Positions 11,491-24,906 of a stretch of 64,000 bases of DNA are shown here, in pieces. The stretch is from Nageia nagi (taxonomy: Eukaryota; Pinophyta). Both the position numbers and the translations under genes were made by a program. A model generated the notes under the pieces. The model saw only the letters and a program-made list of their open reading frames with translations. It was not told the DNA's origin and made no database searches. The stretch spans positions 173,724,001-173,788,000 of the forward strand of contig JBITNC010000001.1 of NCBI GenBank assembly GCA_050084985.1, written 5' to 3'. Positions within the stretch are counted from its first letter, which is position 1. Each line of letters begins with the position of its first letter.

Positions 11491-12300
11491 TGTCAGTAAA
11501 AAAATTAACCTTGTTAGCAAATAAAATAAATACAATTAATACAAACTAAAATTTTATTAATTTTTTTGAAGACCTCGATATTACAAATTACAAATCGTTA
11601 GATCTAGTAGCCTTATAAAAGGGCTTTTTTTTAATGCATGTATAAAATAGGCTATTCTAGTATATGGATGGAAGGTTGCTGATGACCCTTTTGGGAATGC
11701 TAGTGATGGAAGTGGAATGTTGATGCTTGATATCAAGTTGCTAGCATTTCTATAATTTTGAATTTTTTGACTGATTTGAATCACTCTTTGGTTCTATCTT
11801 TGATCATTTGTGTCATAGATATCTTCAAATTTTGTTGCATCTTAGCACTTGTAGACCCTATACACATGCTCAAATAAAACATTTAACACACTTGCACTTC
11901 TTAAAATCTTAACATAATGTAATAAAAACATGTAACAATAATAAAATCAAAATAAACCTTACAATGGTTTGGTTCTATCCTCATTTTGATAGCATAAGTT
12001 TACTTTGATTTTTTTTTATTGTCTATTTGTTGTAGGTATTTATAGATTTTCTAATGGGTACTTGTGGAATTATTCGAGGTTGGTAAGGGAGAATCAAAGT
12101 TTATCATTAGCTCAAAATAGAGAATGGCTTGAATGTCTGGTGCCAATGCAAGTAATGACTAACCCTCTTTATCCCTAGTTTCTTGAAGAAGATGAGACTT
12201 ACAATTTATCTTCTATTTTTTGTGTTTTATTTTTTTTGTTATAGAGTCACTGATGATCATAAGCAAATGCCAATGACCATTATTGATTTCTAGCAATTGT
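11491..12300 (-). repeat. T2 3' LTR
   Basis: Positions 11,491-12,220 match 28,436-29,160 closely (TGTCAG start, AAGACCTCG, TATA region, CTAACCCTCT block). The part after about 12,240 resembles the T1 LTR (GAGTCACTGATGATCAT), but roughly 300 bases of the end present in T1 are missing, and the boundary with the internal region near 12,300-12,335 is blurred. Confidence 0.75.
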
Positions 12301-12329
12301 ATCCTAATTGTCGATGTTTTAAGTCTTTT

Positions 12330-12790
12330 GATTTTTTAATGTATAAGTGGATAGTTCAAAAACATAGAATGGGAAGCTTTAAATTATTATTTTATCTAAT
12401 TGTCTTTGAGGCTTTTTGCGATAGAAATTTTAACTCAATTTCTTATGTAAGTCAAAATTTTGATCTATCAAATTATGATAAAATGTGTTTTCATTTAACA
12501 TTTGATGTGTTTTGAAAACAAATTTGGATATACTTTAGAAACGACTATTTTTTGTATGACAATATGTTGAGCTTGTGTGATAGTTGCATGACATTTTTGT
12601 TATGTCATTTTGCATGTCTAAGCACACATGTACAATATAAGTATTTCTTTAGTATATGGGTTTTTGATGGTGTTGTCTTTTGACCCGATAACAAGGTTTC
12701 AGGGTAATCTTATGTAACAATGATTTATCACATTTTACCATTTTTGATATTTGCAAAATCAATAATATCTTAAGAAATATTATCAAAATC
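12330..12790. repeat. 3' region homologous to T1 345-780
   Basis: Long shared runs such as AATTATGATAAAATGTGTTT and TGTTGAGCTTGTGTGA place T1 and T2 in the same extended family. No coding frame is evident. Confidence 0.7.
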
Positions 12791-12857
12791 TTTTACGCAT
12801 GAAGCTTAAGTTTCTTAGAAAAAATATAATCATAACCCCCTTTTTTTTGGTTTGCTT

Positions 12858-12960
12858 AAATCATTGGTAGTAGACTTAAAATGCTAGCATCTACCAATGA
12901 TTTGTTGGTGTTCTCTATCCAATCATTGGCATTCCATGTCATAGGATTATAAAAAGAAAA
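12858..12960 (+). promoter_or_regulatory. Candidate promoter of antisense PMD-like gene
   Basis: A perfect 13-base inverted repeat (AAATCATTGGTAG at 12,858-12,870 with CTACCAATGATTT at 12,891-12,903) brackets the palindrome ATGCTAGCAT. A TATA-like ATTATAAAAAG lies near 12,945, about 130 bases before the proposed ATG at 13,078. Orientation and spacing suit a plus-strand promoter; this is inference. Confidence 0.35.
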
Positions 12961-13077
12961 GGTTTAAATTTCATTATTACTTTCTATCTTATTTTGTTAT
13001 TTTCTTATCTGCTAGGTATCATTTATTCTTTGTACTTTTTATTATGTTGTTAGCTATTGGTATTTGATGAGACTATC

Positions 13078-15443
13078 ATGCCTCCACATCATCATTTTGC
13101 TAGTTGTTCTTGACCTATCTAAGAAGAGGTAGGATTTTAAACTAACCTTATTTTTTAATTTTTGCTTATATATGATATTTTGACCATTTGTTTTAATTTT
13201 TTAGTTATAAAATATAATAATTAGGTATTTAAAATGTTTCCATAGAATTAGAATATAATTTAGACTTTTCTTTCTATTTGTTGTGACAAATTTTCAAACC
13301 CTTGATCGCAATTGTTGGCTAGAGCCAAAGGGTTTTAGGGTCATTGGCATTTATATGTTAGATGCTAATGATTCTATAACACCAACATTTGAACATTAAT
13401 GTTTCATGTTGAATTGCCCATTTTTTTAAAGTTATGTTTTATAAATTTGTAGGTTTGTGATATTTTCAAGCCTCATGGTAGATACTCTTCTATCATCTAC
13501 ATGGGTAGGGAGTTTTTGGCTCCTACTGATCACACATTTTTTAGGATGGTTGGATTTGGCATGGGCCCATATATGGGTCACATTCATTAGGAGTATCCTT
13601 TATTGGTAGCTTTGTTAGATAGATGGGATGCTCATACTTTAACCTTTCATCTCCCAAATGGGGAGATTCATTGATTATATAGACTACCTATCCATGGTCA
13701 AAGGATATAGCATGTCGTAGATAGAGCTAGAGCTTTGACAGTGATTTCATACCTTTATAGAGTAGATAAAGTTGATACTATTATTTTTGAGATTATTTTT
13801 GGAGGGATATGATACTACCAGTATTGGATGGAGGATCATATGGGGACTATAAATTTTTCTTATTTGATGGGATTAGTTCAGTGTCATGCTCTCCCAGATA
13901 TTAGTGGTGGAAGATTCCCATGGTCACTTATATTGATTATAGAAGATATGATGCAGCATGAGATAATGTATGCTTGGGTGCCTACACTATTAGCTTAGAT
14001 TTATAAAGAGCTATACTTTTATTCTTAGGGGCATCATGCCTCATTATCAGTTACTATCACTTTGTAAGCATGGGCTTATGAGCATATTGCTCTAGCTTAC
14101 CCTTCAGGCTTACCTATGGCTAATTTTGGTAGCCATTTGGAGTATGAGGTAGGCATCATTCAATGGCATGATGATTTTTATGTTCATCAATCAAATGGCA
14201 TTAGGAAAGATGTGGCCTATTACCATTGCATCCTAGCTCAATTAGTTTTGAATTAGGTGAGGTTTAGACCTTATCATTTATATCCAATTTGGGCTGAGCT
14301 TGTAGGGGAGATTACTGGTATTCAATAGCCACATGTATTAAGTGGTAGATAGATAGATTTTTTTGAGTTTTTTTAATCTAGAAGAGTACATCATCAGTTT
14401 TCTTTAGTTCAAGATATTTCACCTTCACCAATGCTATATTAGCATGAGGGTACCATCCTAATGGATGATGTTCAGTATTTGGTGTATACAGAGCTAGATC
14501 CTACTCAAGAGGAGGCATTGACTAAGGATAATATTAGGGTAGATGATATTGACATCACTAAGGAGTTTAGATATTGGTGGCATATTGAGTTAGAGGGTGG
14601 TGATGATGATGGAGAGGGTAGACAGGTTTATCAATGTGCTGATGATATCAAGGAGGTGGGTGCAGCTGTAGGCGAGGGAGAGAAGAGAATGATAGATGTT
14701 GCTAAGGAGTTTATTCCAAAGGAGAGAGCAATGAGTCTAGCTAAAGAGGGAGTTTCCCTAGTTAGAGATGATAATGATAGAGGTGATATCTTGATGACTC
14801 AGATTCCTATTATTGATACTTTACTAGGTGATATTTATGAGCTTAGATATCAGTTGGTGCAAGCCAACTCACACATGTATCAATATAAAGCTAAGAGGAA
14901 TTGATATCATAAAGAGAGGGATGAGGCTCATACATCACTATAAGGAGCTCAAGATCATCAGATGGGAGAAACACTTACTCTTAGGGTATAGAGAGTAGAT
15001 ATTCAACATTTGATGATGGCATTTATTAGCAGAGAGATTATTATAATGCTATTGTTCAGACTCAATTGATAGGTGTACCAACCTTTTCCCCTAGAGTATA
15101 GTATCCTATACCTCCATTGAGTTATATGCCTATTGAATTATCTACATATCATGCTAGCAGCAGTGCTTAGGGGATAGCAAGTTCTCTAAGAAAGACAATG
15201 AGATTGGGAGCCTCTCTTAGTAGGGGTACTACACCTTGGGCATCCTCCCAGGGTATTGTGAGATCATCAAAATTACAAGGGGCTACATGACCAACCAATC
15301 TTATAGGGTTTGTTGGTACTACTCCTCCTAGTCACAGCACTAGAGAGATGAGCAAATAGCAAAGAGATCGCTATAGTTCTCGAGGTCAAGGTAGTGGTTG
15401 GAGTAGTTCTCAAGGAGGATCTGGTGGTTGGGGTATTCCATGA
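13078..15443 (+). pseudogene. Antisense two-exon gene resembling plant mobile domain proteins
   Basis: Exon 1 (13,078-13,128, beginning MPPHHHF) ends at GAAGAG|GT. The intron (13,129-13,452) ends TTTGTAG, and exon 2 continues in the same frame. Exon 2 shows RWDAHTLTFHLPNGE, LPIHGQR and AWAYEHIALAYP, matching the pattern of PMD (Aminotransferase-like/PMD) proteins. An acidic region and a weakly helical region follow (14,461-14,904), and a Gly/Ser-rich tail ends at TGA 15,441-15,443. The frame holds from 13,453 to about 15,010, then shifts once. About 20 in-frame stops show it is dead. It lies inside T2 but opposite to gag-pol, which explains how an intron could survive retrotransposition. Extra ORFs, some antisense, are known in Tat elements. 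Its function in the element is unknown. Domain assignment is by eye. Confidence 0.65.
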
Positions 15444-16914
15444 GGATGCTTATGTTGTATTTTTATCATGATGATGAGACTGTATACTTTATGAGATTAT
15501 GTATTTTTATATGTTTATATTTTTTATGAGATGATGTAATTTGCAATGTTATGATTTAATATGTTATATGATTGAGTAATTGAGGATATTTGAGATGATG
15601 TCATGTTTAGTTTTATATTAGCAGATAGGTATATGATGATATATTTTCTTATGATTATATATTCAAGTTTATTATGGTTTCATATATTGAATGATGTTCA
15701 AATACTTTTATCCTATTATCATAAAGATTATATAAAATACTATACAATGAAATTTTTGTAAATAATATTTTATAAAACATATTTTAATTATAATAGTATG
15801 GAATCAGATGCATCATTTTTCATTTCTTGGCTATGTATGTGTATAAATAAATATTATAAGAAATGTTATACAAATATAGAAGATAATTAGAATAACAAGA
15901 TCACTTGTCAATTTAAATAATAATAAAGATAATTTTATATTGGGATATATGGATAATATTGATAACATAATTAAATTAAAGAAATAATTAATTAACTAGC
16001 TTTATCAATCTTTCTTTTATCTTCATTTACACAATTAGAGATGATATAATACATAGTTACAATATCAAAAGTTTATCTTTAACTTGTGTGTGCATGGTGA
16101 TATTTACTTATTTCTCTAGACATCTATAAATTAAATTTTTTTAAAAGCATAGTTTAAAGTCAATTATTCTTATGTGCATACAATGGTCCAAATTTTTTTG
16201 GACATGTTGCCTCTTCATTAGGTATGCCCCATTTCCAGATAGGCATCCATAGCCCCGATGAGGATTAACCCCTAGATTCCACTATAGCCTTACTTTATTT
16301 TTAGTTAGGCATCCATAGCCCCAATAGAGGATACTGAAATGAACCAAGCATATATTTTAGACTTTTTTTCTTTTTTCTCTTCTCTCTCTTTTTTTTTTGC
16401 CTTAGGTTTGGGATGAAGTGAAATAATGGGAGAATATTTCCTTTAAAAATATACTTCAAAACATTCAATGTCTATTTTTTTGAGATTTTAAATGTGAGAA
16501 TAGTGTTTGAGTTTGCGATATTCCAAAGATATCAAACATGTTTGTCTATCATCTTAAATTAACTAAAATTTAGATATCAGATGTCATAATAGAAGCTAGA
16601 ATGATGATAAATTTAAACAATATTATGTTAATCATACATATGTGATGTAATATATGTATAAATGGTATATATGAATGGGGGAATATATAAATATAAATTG
16701 AGAAGTGATCTAAATCATTATAGTTTTCATCAAATAAGGATAACATTTCTTAATTTAATAATGGGATATATATATAGGGCAACGTACCCTATAGCCAAGA
16801 CACTTCAGAATTATATATTTTTGAGTATAAATAATACATATGTATATATATATAAATTTTATTTTCTTTTTAGGATTTTTTTATTTTTGATATTTTTTTA
16901 TTGATATTTTTTTT
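15444..16914. other. T2 spacer between the two convergent extra ORFs
   Basis: Very AT-rich. It holds the duplicated block at 16,202-16,345 shared with T1 (two copies of GGCATCCATAGCCCC) and a T-rich run after it. The antisense gene ends at its left edge and the sense extra ORF ends at its right edge, so transcripts from both strands would converge here. I see no coding frame. Confidence 0.5.
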
Positions 16915-18611
<1,697 letters not shown>

Positions 18612-18679
18612 TTTCATCATCATTTTTTTTTAAATACAAAAACATATATATACACTATTTACAAAGAGCAAATGTTTTT

Positions 18680-19753
18680 TCTAACTATAGATTGGTCAAA
18701 GATGCATGATGTTTATAAGTTCATGCTCTTCATTTCCTTCCATATCAACCAAATGATATGCCCTAGAACCATATTATTTCTTGATTCTATAAGGTCCTAT
18801 CCAATTTGGAGTAAATTTATCACATAATTGACATTCCATATGAGATGTTTGTTGGTTTTGTTTAAAACTAAATCCCCTATATTAAGTTCACATATCTTAA
18901 ATTTCTTATCAAATCCTTGTTTGACATGTTCTTGGTATACATGCATATGTTCTAATGCATGGACTCATTTTTCATCTAAAAGCAATAATTGATCTAATTT
19001 TGCTTATCTTGCTACTTCATCATTTATATAGTCTTGTAAAGTAATTCATAAAGAAGGAATTTTTATCTCCAATGGAAATACTACTTCTGAACCATAAACA
19101 AGGGAAAATGAGGTTACCCCAGTTGCTTTTCTAATGCTTGTACGATATGACCATAAAGCATGTGGAATTCAAAGATGCCAATCTTTATGAGAATCATTAA
19201 CAGTTTTAACTAGAATACTTTGATTGGTTTTATTTGTAGCCTCAGCTTGACCATTACTTTGAGGATAATATGGTGTTGAAAAGTTAATTCATATGTGATA
19301 TGCTTTACATAATGCTAATGCTTATTTATTTTTGAAATTTTTTCCATTATCAGTAATGATTTGAGCAGCAATGTCAAATCGATAGATAAGATGATGTAAT
19401 ATGAATTTGGCTATTTTAGGACCTTTTGTTTAAATCATGGGTATAGCTTTGACCTATTTTGTAAAATATTCAGTAGCTATTATAATAAATTTATGACCTC
19501 TTGATGATGTAGCAAATATATGTCCTATGAGATCTAAGGCTCATTGTGAAAATAGCCATAAAGATTGCATTGGTTGTAGTGCTTGCAAAGGTTGAACAAA
19601 AAGGTGAGCATGTTGTTGACACTTAATGCATTTTTTAACATAATCGATACAATCACATTCCATTATAGGCCAATGATATCCCATGTGCTTTAAAAATTTT
19701 GTAATAGCAAGTTTTCTAAAATGTCCTTTGCATATTCCATCGTGTGTAGACAA
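18680..19753 (-). pseudogene. pol (INT): T2 integrase
   Basis: N-terminal zinc-binding part (KHMGYHWP...CIKCQQ, about 19,690-19,620), then the catalytic core: ALDLIG near 19,540 (first Asp), ITDNGKNF near 19,355 (second Asp), QSNGQAEATNK near 19,245 (Glu). The Trp that normally precedes ALDLIG is a TGA stop, a TGG to TGA change. Several other stops follow. The enzyme would insert the element's DNA into the genome; this copy cannot. Confidence 0.85.
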
Positions 19754-19851
19754 AATTTCAATTTGTGAATCAACCCATTCTAAATAACATAGTAATATAC
19801 CATCAAATCCTCTTCAATATAGTATATCACTAACATGCAATAACGATATGC

Positions 19852-20508
19852 TCATACTTTAAAAGCTTTCATAGCTGATTTTGTTAAATCTTTAGGTAAA
19901 ACTCCATCTCTTAAAAATTTAACTAATTGGTCATACCATAGATTTTTTCCTTCTATTGTGATGTCCAAAACATCATATGTTTTATCATCTATTTCTAAAG
20001 AAGACTTTTTTATTTGTACTATTTCAATATGAATGTTTTCATGGTGTGGATTTTGAGGCATTAATGATCCAATTGATACCATAGCATCAGCAAATCTATT
20101 ATTTGATTTGGAAGTTGCTTGAATTTCATATTTTGTCAATAAAGATAATAAATTTTCAATTATTTATTTATATTTTTGAAGTAAAAGTTCTTTACATTGA
20201 AATATTCCTTTAATTTGATTTACAATTAATTATGAATCTTTGATGAATTTTACTTTTTGTAGTTTTAATTTTAGAGTGATCTTAATAGCTAATATTAAGG
20301 CATCATATTCAGCATTATTATTTGTACAAAAAAAATCTAATTTGAACGAGTATAGAATTGGTATTCCTTGAGGAGTGACAAATATAACACCTACTCCACC
20401 TCCCTTTTCACACTTAGATCCATCAAAATGTATTGTCATATCCCATTCTTCTTCCAATTCTATTGGTAAGTCAACATTATCTAATTGAAATATGTGTTCG
20501 TCAAGCAA
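19852..20508 (-). pseudogene. pol (aRH): T2 second (archaeal-type) RNase H
   Basis: IHFDGSKCEKGGGVGV near 20,430 gives the first catalytic Asp, and NNAEYDALI near 20,300 the Glu. Segments 20,508-20,230 and 20,139-19,852 are in the same frame as the first RNase H upstream. An additional RNase H between the usual one and integrase is a hallmark of the Tat lineage. Confidence 0.75.
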
Positions 20509-20598
20509 TTCTATGATAAGGGGATTATCATCTTGTAAAGGTGCTTTTGGTAAATAATCAGTTATAACTTGACCTTTGATAGATTTTTTACTGATAAA

Positions 20599-21960
20599 TT
20601 ATAGATCAAATTCAATTAAATACATGATCCATTTTAATGTTCTTGTATTTTGGTAAGTTTTATTCATCATATATTTAAAAGAATCAGTTTTTGCAATAAC
20701 ATAAGTAGTATGGTTTAACATGTAATGCTTAAATTTTTTCATTGTGAAAACAATGGCTAAACATATTTTTTCCATATATACATACTTAATTTCATAATCC
20801 ACCAGTGTTCAACTAAGGTAATATACAACTTGCTCTTTATTGTGTTCATTCTTTTGAGCAAGCATAATACCTAATGTGTTTTCTATTGCTGATGAATAGA
20901 GCAAAAATGGTTCATTTACTCATGGAGGACTTAATACTGGTGGTGTTAATAAATATTGTTTAATTTCATCTAGAGCTTCTTGTTGTTCTTCACCCCAATA
21001 AAAAATAGTTCCCTTTTTAACAATTTAATAAAAGGTTTACATTTATCTTGCAAACGTTTACATTTATCTTGTAATTTTTCTTGCAAACTTTTCAATTGTT
21101 TAACATTGAAACAAGGAGGCATGTATGTTATTGTTTTAATTTTATTAGAATCTATTTTGATTCCTCATCAAGATACAATGAATCCTAATAATTTTCCTAA
21201 AGTTACTCTAAAAACACATTTCTTTGGGTTAAGATGAATATTAAATTATAACAATCTATCACATATTTTTATCAATATCTCAGGATGTTCTCTTATTTTA
21301 GACTTAGCCAATAAGTCATCAACATAATATTCTACAATATCATGCATATAATCGTGAAATATGTATGTCATTTCTCTTTGATATGTTGCTCCAGCATTTT
21401 AAGACCAAAGGGCATTACTTTATAACAAAAGGTTCCCCATGGTGTTATAAATGTAGTTTTATGTTGGTCTTCAGGAGCAACTTTTATTTGATTATAACCA
21501 AAAAAATCCATCCATAAGTGAAAGCATTTCATGTCCTACTATGGCATCCACTAAGCTATCAATATTAGAGAGTGGAAAATCATCTTTAATACATGCTTTA
21601 TTTAAATCCCTAAAATTAGTACAGATACAAATTTTTCCATATGGTTTCCTTACAGGAACCATATTTGAAATCTATTCTGAATAATCAATTGGTTGTATAA
21701 ATTTGGCATCTAATAATTTTTGTAATTCTTCTTTTACCATCAAGGCTATTGTAGGGTTCATTTTTTGTAACTTTTGCTTAATAGGTTTAGCATCATCTTT
21801 AAAGCCTAGATTATGAACAACCAGATCAATAGTTATACCAGGCATATCTTCATATATACATGCAAATATGGCTTGTTTTTCTTTCAAAATAGATATAAAT
21901 AACTTTTTCTCTTCCTTTATTAAAGATTTTCCTAAGTGAATAATTTTAAGCTTAGTAAAA
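20599..21960 (-). pseudogene. pol (RT-RH): T2 reverse transcriptase and RNase H
   Basis: DMPGI (about 21,845) starts the domain. NFRDLNKA, MDGFFGYNQIKVAPED, PFGLK (about 21,405) and YVDD (21,315-21,326) follow, then the first RNase H with EKICLAIVF...KHYMLNHTTYV (about 20,770-20,700). At least two frame changes occur. One is a missing A in the run after PFGLK. A stop near 21,672 replaces a conserved Trp (TGG to TAG). The catalytic YVDD is intact, but the gene is not. Confidence 0.85.
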
Positions 21961-22107
21961 TCATCACTAATATTAACATTAATAGTTTCTTCAATTACTA
22001 TATGTGATCTTTCTTCTAATTGATTGGGTATAGGGATCCAAGTTTTATCTCTTAAATCATATTCTTTTGCTTCTCCAATATTGCTTTGGATTGCAAAGAT
22101 ATAGGTT

Positions 22108-22695
22108 TTATATTTTCGATGTTGATTTGTTCAATTTAAACCATATGGATTGATATATCATTATTAATAAATAATTAGGTATCAACTTATCAAATGTACT
22201 ATCATCATTTGATTTTAATGGATGATAAAGGTAAAGAGATTCTTCATATGTGAGATTTTCAAGTTGTAATTCTATCATATTTTTATTTGAATTATATTTT
22301 GTTTTACTTTTATATCCTAATCCCATCTTATCTATAAGCATTTAATAATATATTTCTATTACATGTCATGGACCTTGTTCATATCATCCTAATCTATGCC
22401 CTTTTTAATGATATTTATCAAAATATCGTTGGAAAAAAGATTGCATATAGGGTGACAAATAGTCCAAAGAATTACAAAATGGTTCTTTACTGATTTTTGG
22501 AATAGATTGTTCATCAGGTTTATCAATTCTTGCATATACAAATAATATTTGATTAGGTTTTTCACTTAGTGAAACAAGTTGTCTTACAACACTTGAATCT
22601 TGATAAGGTTGTGCAATCTCTTGAGCAATGGGAATATTAAATATTACATCATCAATATCATATTCTCCAATACCTAGATTAGATGACTTAGCCAT
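22108..22695 (-). pseudogene. T2 spacer coding region between protease and RT
   Basis: Two open segments (22,695-22,405 and 22,341-22,108) in one frame, without recognisable motifs. In Tat/Ogre elements this interval often carries poorly conserved sequence and can be spliced. I assign no function. Confidence 0.4.
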
Positions 22696-22920
22696 TGTAT
22701 GAGGAATTTTATTTAATCTATCCTATGATAATTTCTGTTGAGATGAAGCTACTGTCTCACTAGTTTTAGATGAAGAAGCATCATACAACATGTTTAATAT
22801 TTGTGTTTGATTTTGCTAGGATTCTTTTTCTTGTGAATTTAAACTATTTGATTCAAAAAATAAATTACTTATTTTTGAACTATCCATTACTTGCTTTTAT
22901 TTTTCTTGTTTTAACATATT

Positions 22921-23560
22921 TTATTTATCATTATCTTTTGAATATTTTGATAAAGATGTCATAAACAAATGAGTGGAAGACAGAGTGATCTCATCAGAAA
23001 TTCGTACAGTGTTACAATGTGAATATGTATTATCATCTCCAAGGACACAATGTACTATTTCATTATGTATGTATTTTTCAACAATTATGATATGTTTAAG
23101 GAACACATTGCATATCTTTAATCCAAGGTCTTCCTAAGAGGATATTGTATTATGTAATATCCCTTTCGATGACCTGTAACATAGTTTGAACTATTTTTGA
23201 TCCAATTGTAATAGGTATAGATATTGATCCAATTGTTGGGCATAAGACATCATTAAAAGCTTTTAAATGTAAATTTGGTGTCTTAATATGTGAAAATGAA
23301 ATATTTAGATTTTAAAAAGTAGTTACTGATATAATATTTATTGCATATCCTTCATCAATTAAGACTCATTTAAACATCTTTCCATCAATATTTTTCTACA
23401 AATGTGTAATGGTGGATCAATTTCAGATGAATTTTACCAATGTTTTATTTCATGATCATAAAATGTAATCATTTGTTTTTAAATTTGTTTGATGCTACCT
23501 ACAAGAGTAGCAAAACTTTTAGCATCATTAATATCTAACTCAATTTTTTGTAAAATATAA
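22921..23560 (-). pseudogene. pro: T2 aspartic protease
   Basis: LIDEGYAINII (23,338-23,366) aligns with LIDEGSDVNII of T1, the active-site Ser being replaced by Tyr. ILLGRPWIK follows near 23,130. Both then share a tail (HCV..D.N.YSH.N). Several stops lie between. Protease activity is lost. Confidence 0.75.
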
Positions 23561-23699
23561 TTCATCGCATCTCAATGATCTTTTGATTATTCTAACAAAT
23601 CAAATAAAAATAATTTAACTTGTGACATTTTTAATTATTGTTGTAATGCTCCTTTGACTAACACTTTAGGATGTTAAAGTCTTAGTATTTATGGCATTA

Positions 23700-24880
23700 C
23701 ATTTTGTTGATTCATTATTGTATTTTATTTATTTTGACTTTTTTGTGCTCTTGTGGCAACACTAATCATAGAAACATACCCTATGTAATTTGGATCATAT
23801 TTATGTGTTACTTGATTTGTATTCCATGAAATATTATTTGTATGATGTGAAAAGAGATTTTGATAAATACCTAATTCTTTATTAGGGTTTGGCAAAGGGG
23901 TATCTACCTATAATTTTCCCTCATCAATTAAATCTTGGATCACATGTTTCAATGAATGACATTGATTTGTATTATGACCCTTTTTCGATGATAATTACAA
24001 AATTCATTTTCTCTATACCATTTAGTATTTTTATTTTGCATTTCATTTGATCTAAGTTCAGGTAATATTATTAAATTATGATCTAACATTTTCTTTAAAA
24101 TATCTTGAAGAGGTTCGGATAAAGGTGTAAAATTCCTAGGAGGTCTTGTATCTCTTTCAAATTTTTGGTTTCATTTTGACTCTTCATCTTTTTTTAAGGT
24201 TGGCTTGAGTTTTTCTTTTTTTTGGATAGATACTTTATTAGCTAGCATCAACTTATCTATTTGTATCTTAGTTTTTATACATCCTTCTCATTTTTTACCT
24301 TTTATTTTGCCATTTTGAATTTTAACTCATTCGATTACTACTACCTAAGAGATAGCATCTTCAAACATTTTATGTTGTTGCATAAGTAACATGCTAGCTA
24401 TAGGTATTAAGCAACTTTGACTAAATAATATTACTAATTCTTCTTGAGGTAATGTATAAGGCATGCTTGTCAAAATTACTCACCATCATGAAATGATAAC
24501 ATCTATTGATTCATCAAAAAATTGTTGTAATCTTGTTAGATCAGTAATAGAAGTTTTATCTTTAATATTAATCATGAAATGTTGTAGAAAAAGGTTTGCC
24601 AACTAAGAATAAGTTTTAATACTATATTCTGGCAAACTATTATACCAATCCATGGCTTGACCAACAAGTGTCATAAGAAATATTCATAGCATTAAAGCAT
24701 CATCATTGGTAATTAAATAATTGGAATACTTAAATTTTTTTAAATGTTTTTTAAGATATATTTTTTTTTTAAATGTTCAATTTTAAGGATTTCAAATTTA
24801 TAAGGTATATCTTTTTTTGGAACATTTGAATGTATTGGTTCACTATAGATTATCTCATATAAAAGGCTATTTTTTTTTAT
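23700..24880 (-). pseudogene. gag: T2 gag core
   Basis: Resembles T1 gag at the DNA level (6,784-5,900). The zinc knuckle CNYHRKKGHNTNQC at 23,950-24,000 is complete. Long stop-free segments are absent, so the copy is heavily decayed. Confidence 0.7.
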
Positions 24881-24906
24881 TTAAGCAATACTTCTATCTC
24901 TTTTAA

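Noticed and set aside
4886-15443. A variant genetic code in which TAA and TAG mean Gln, because many internal stops sit in otherwise open frames
   Set aside because: TGA stops occur as well, Trp and Lys positions are also hit, and T2 and D have frameshifts. Decay of transposons explains the pattern.
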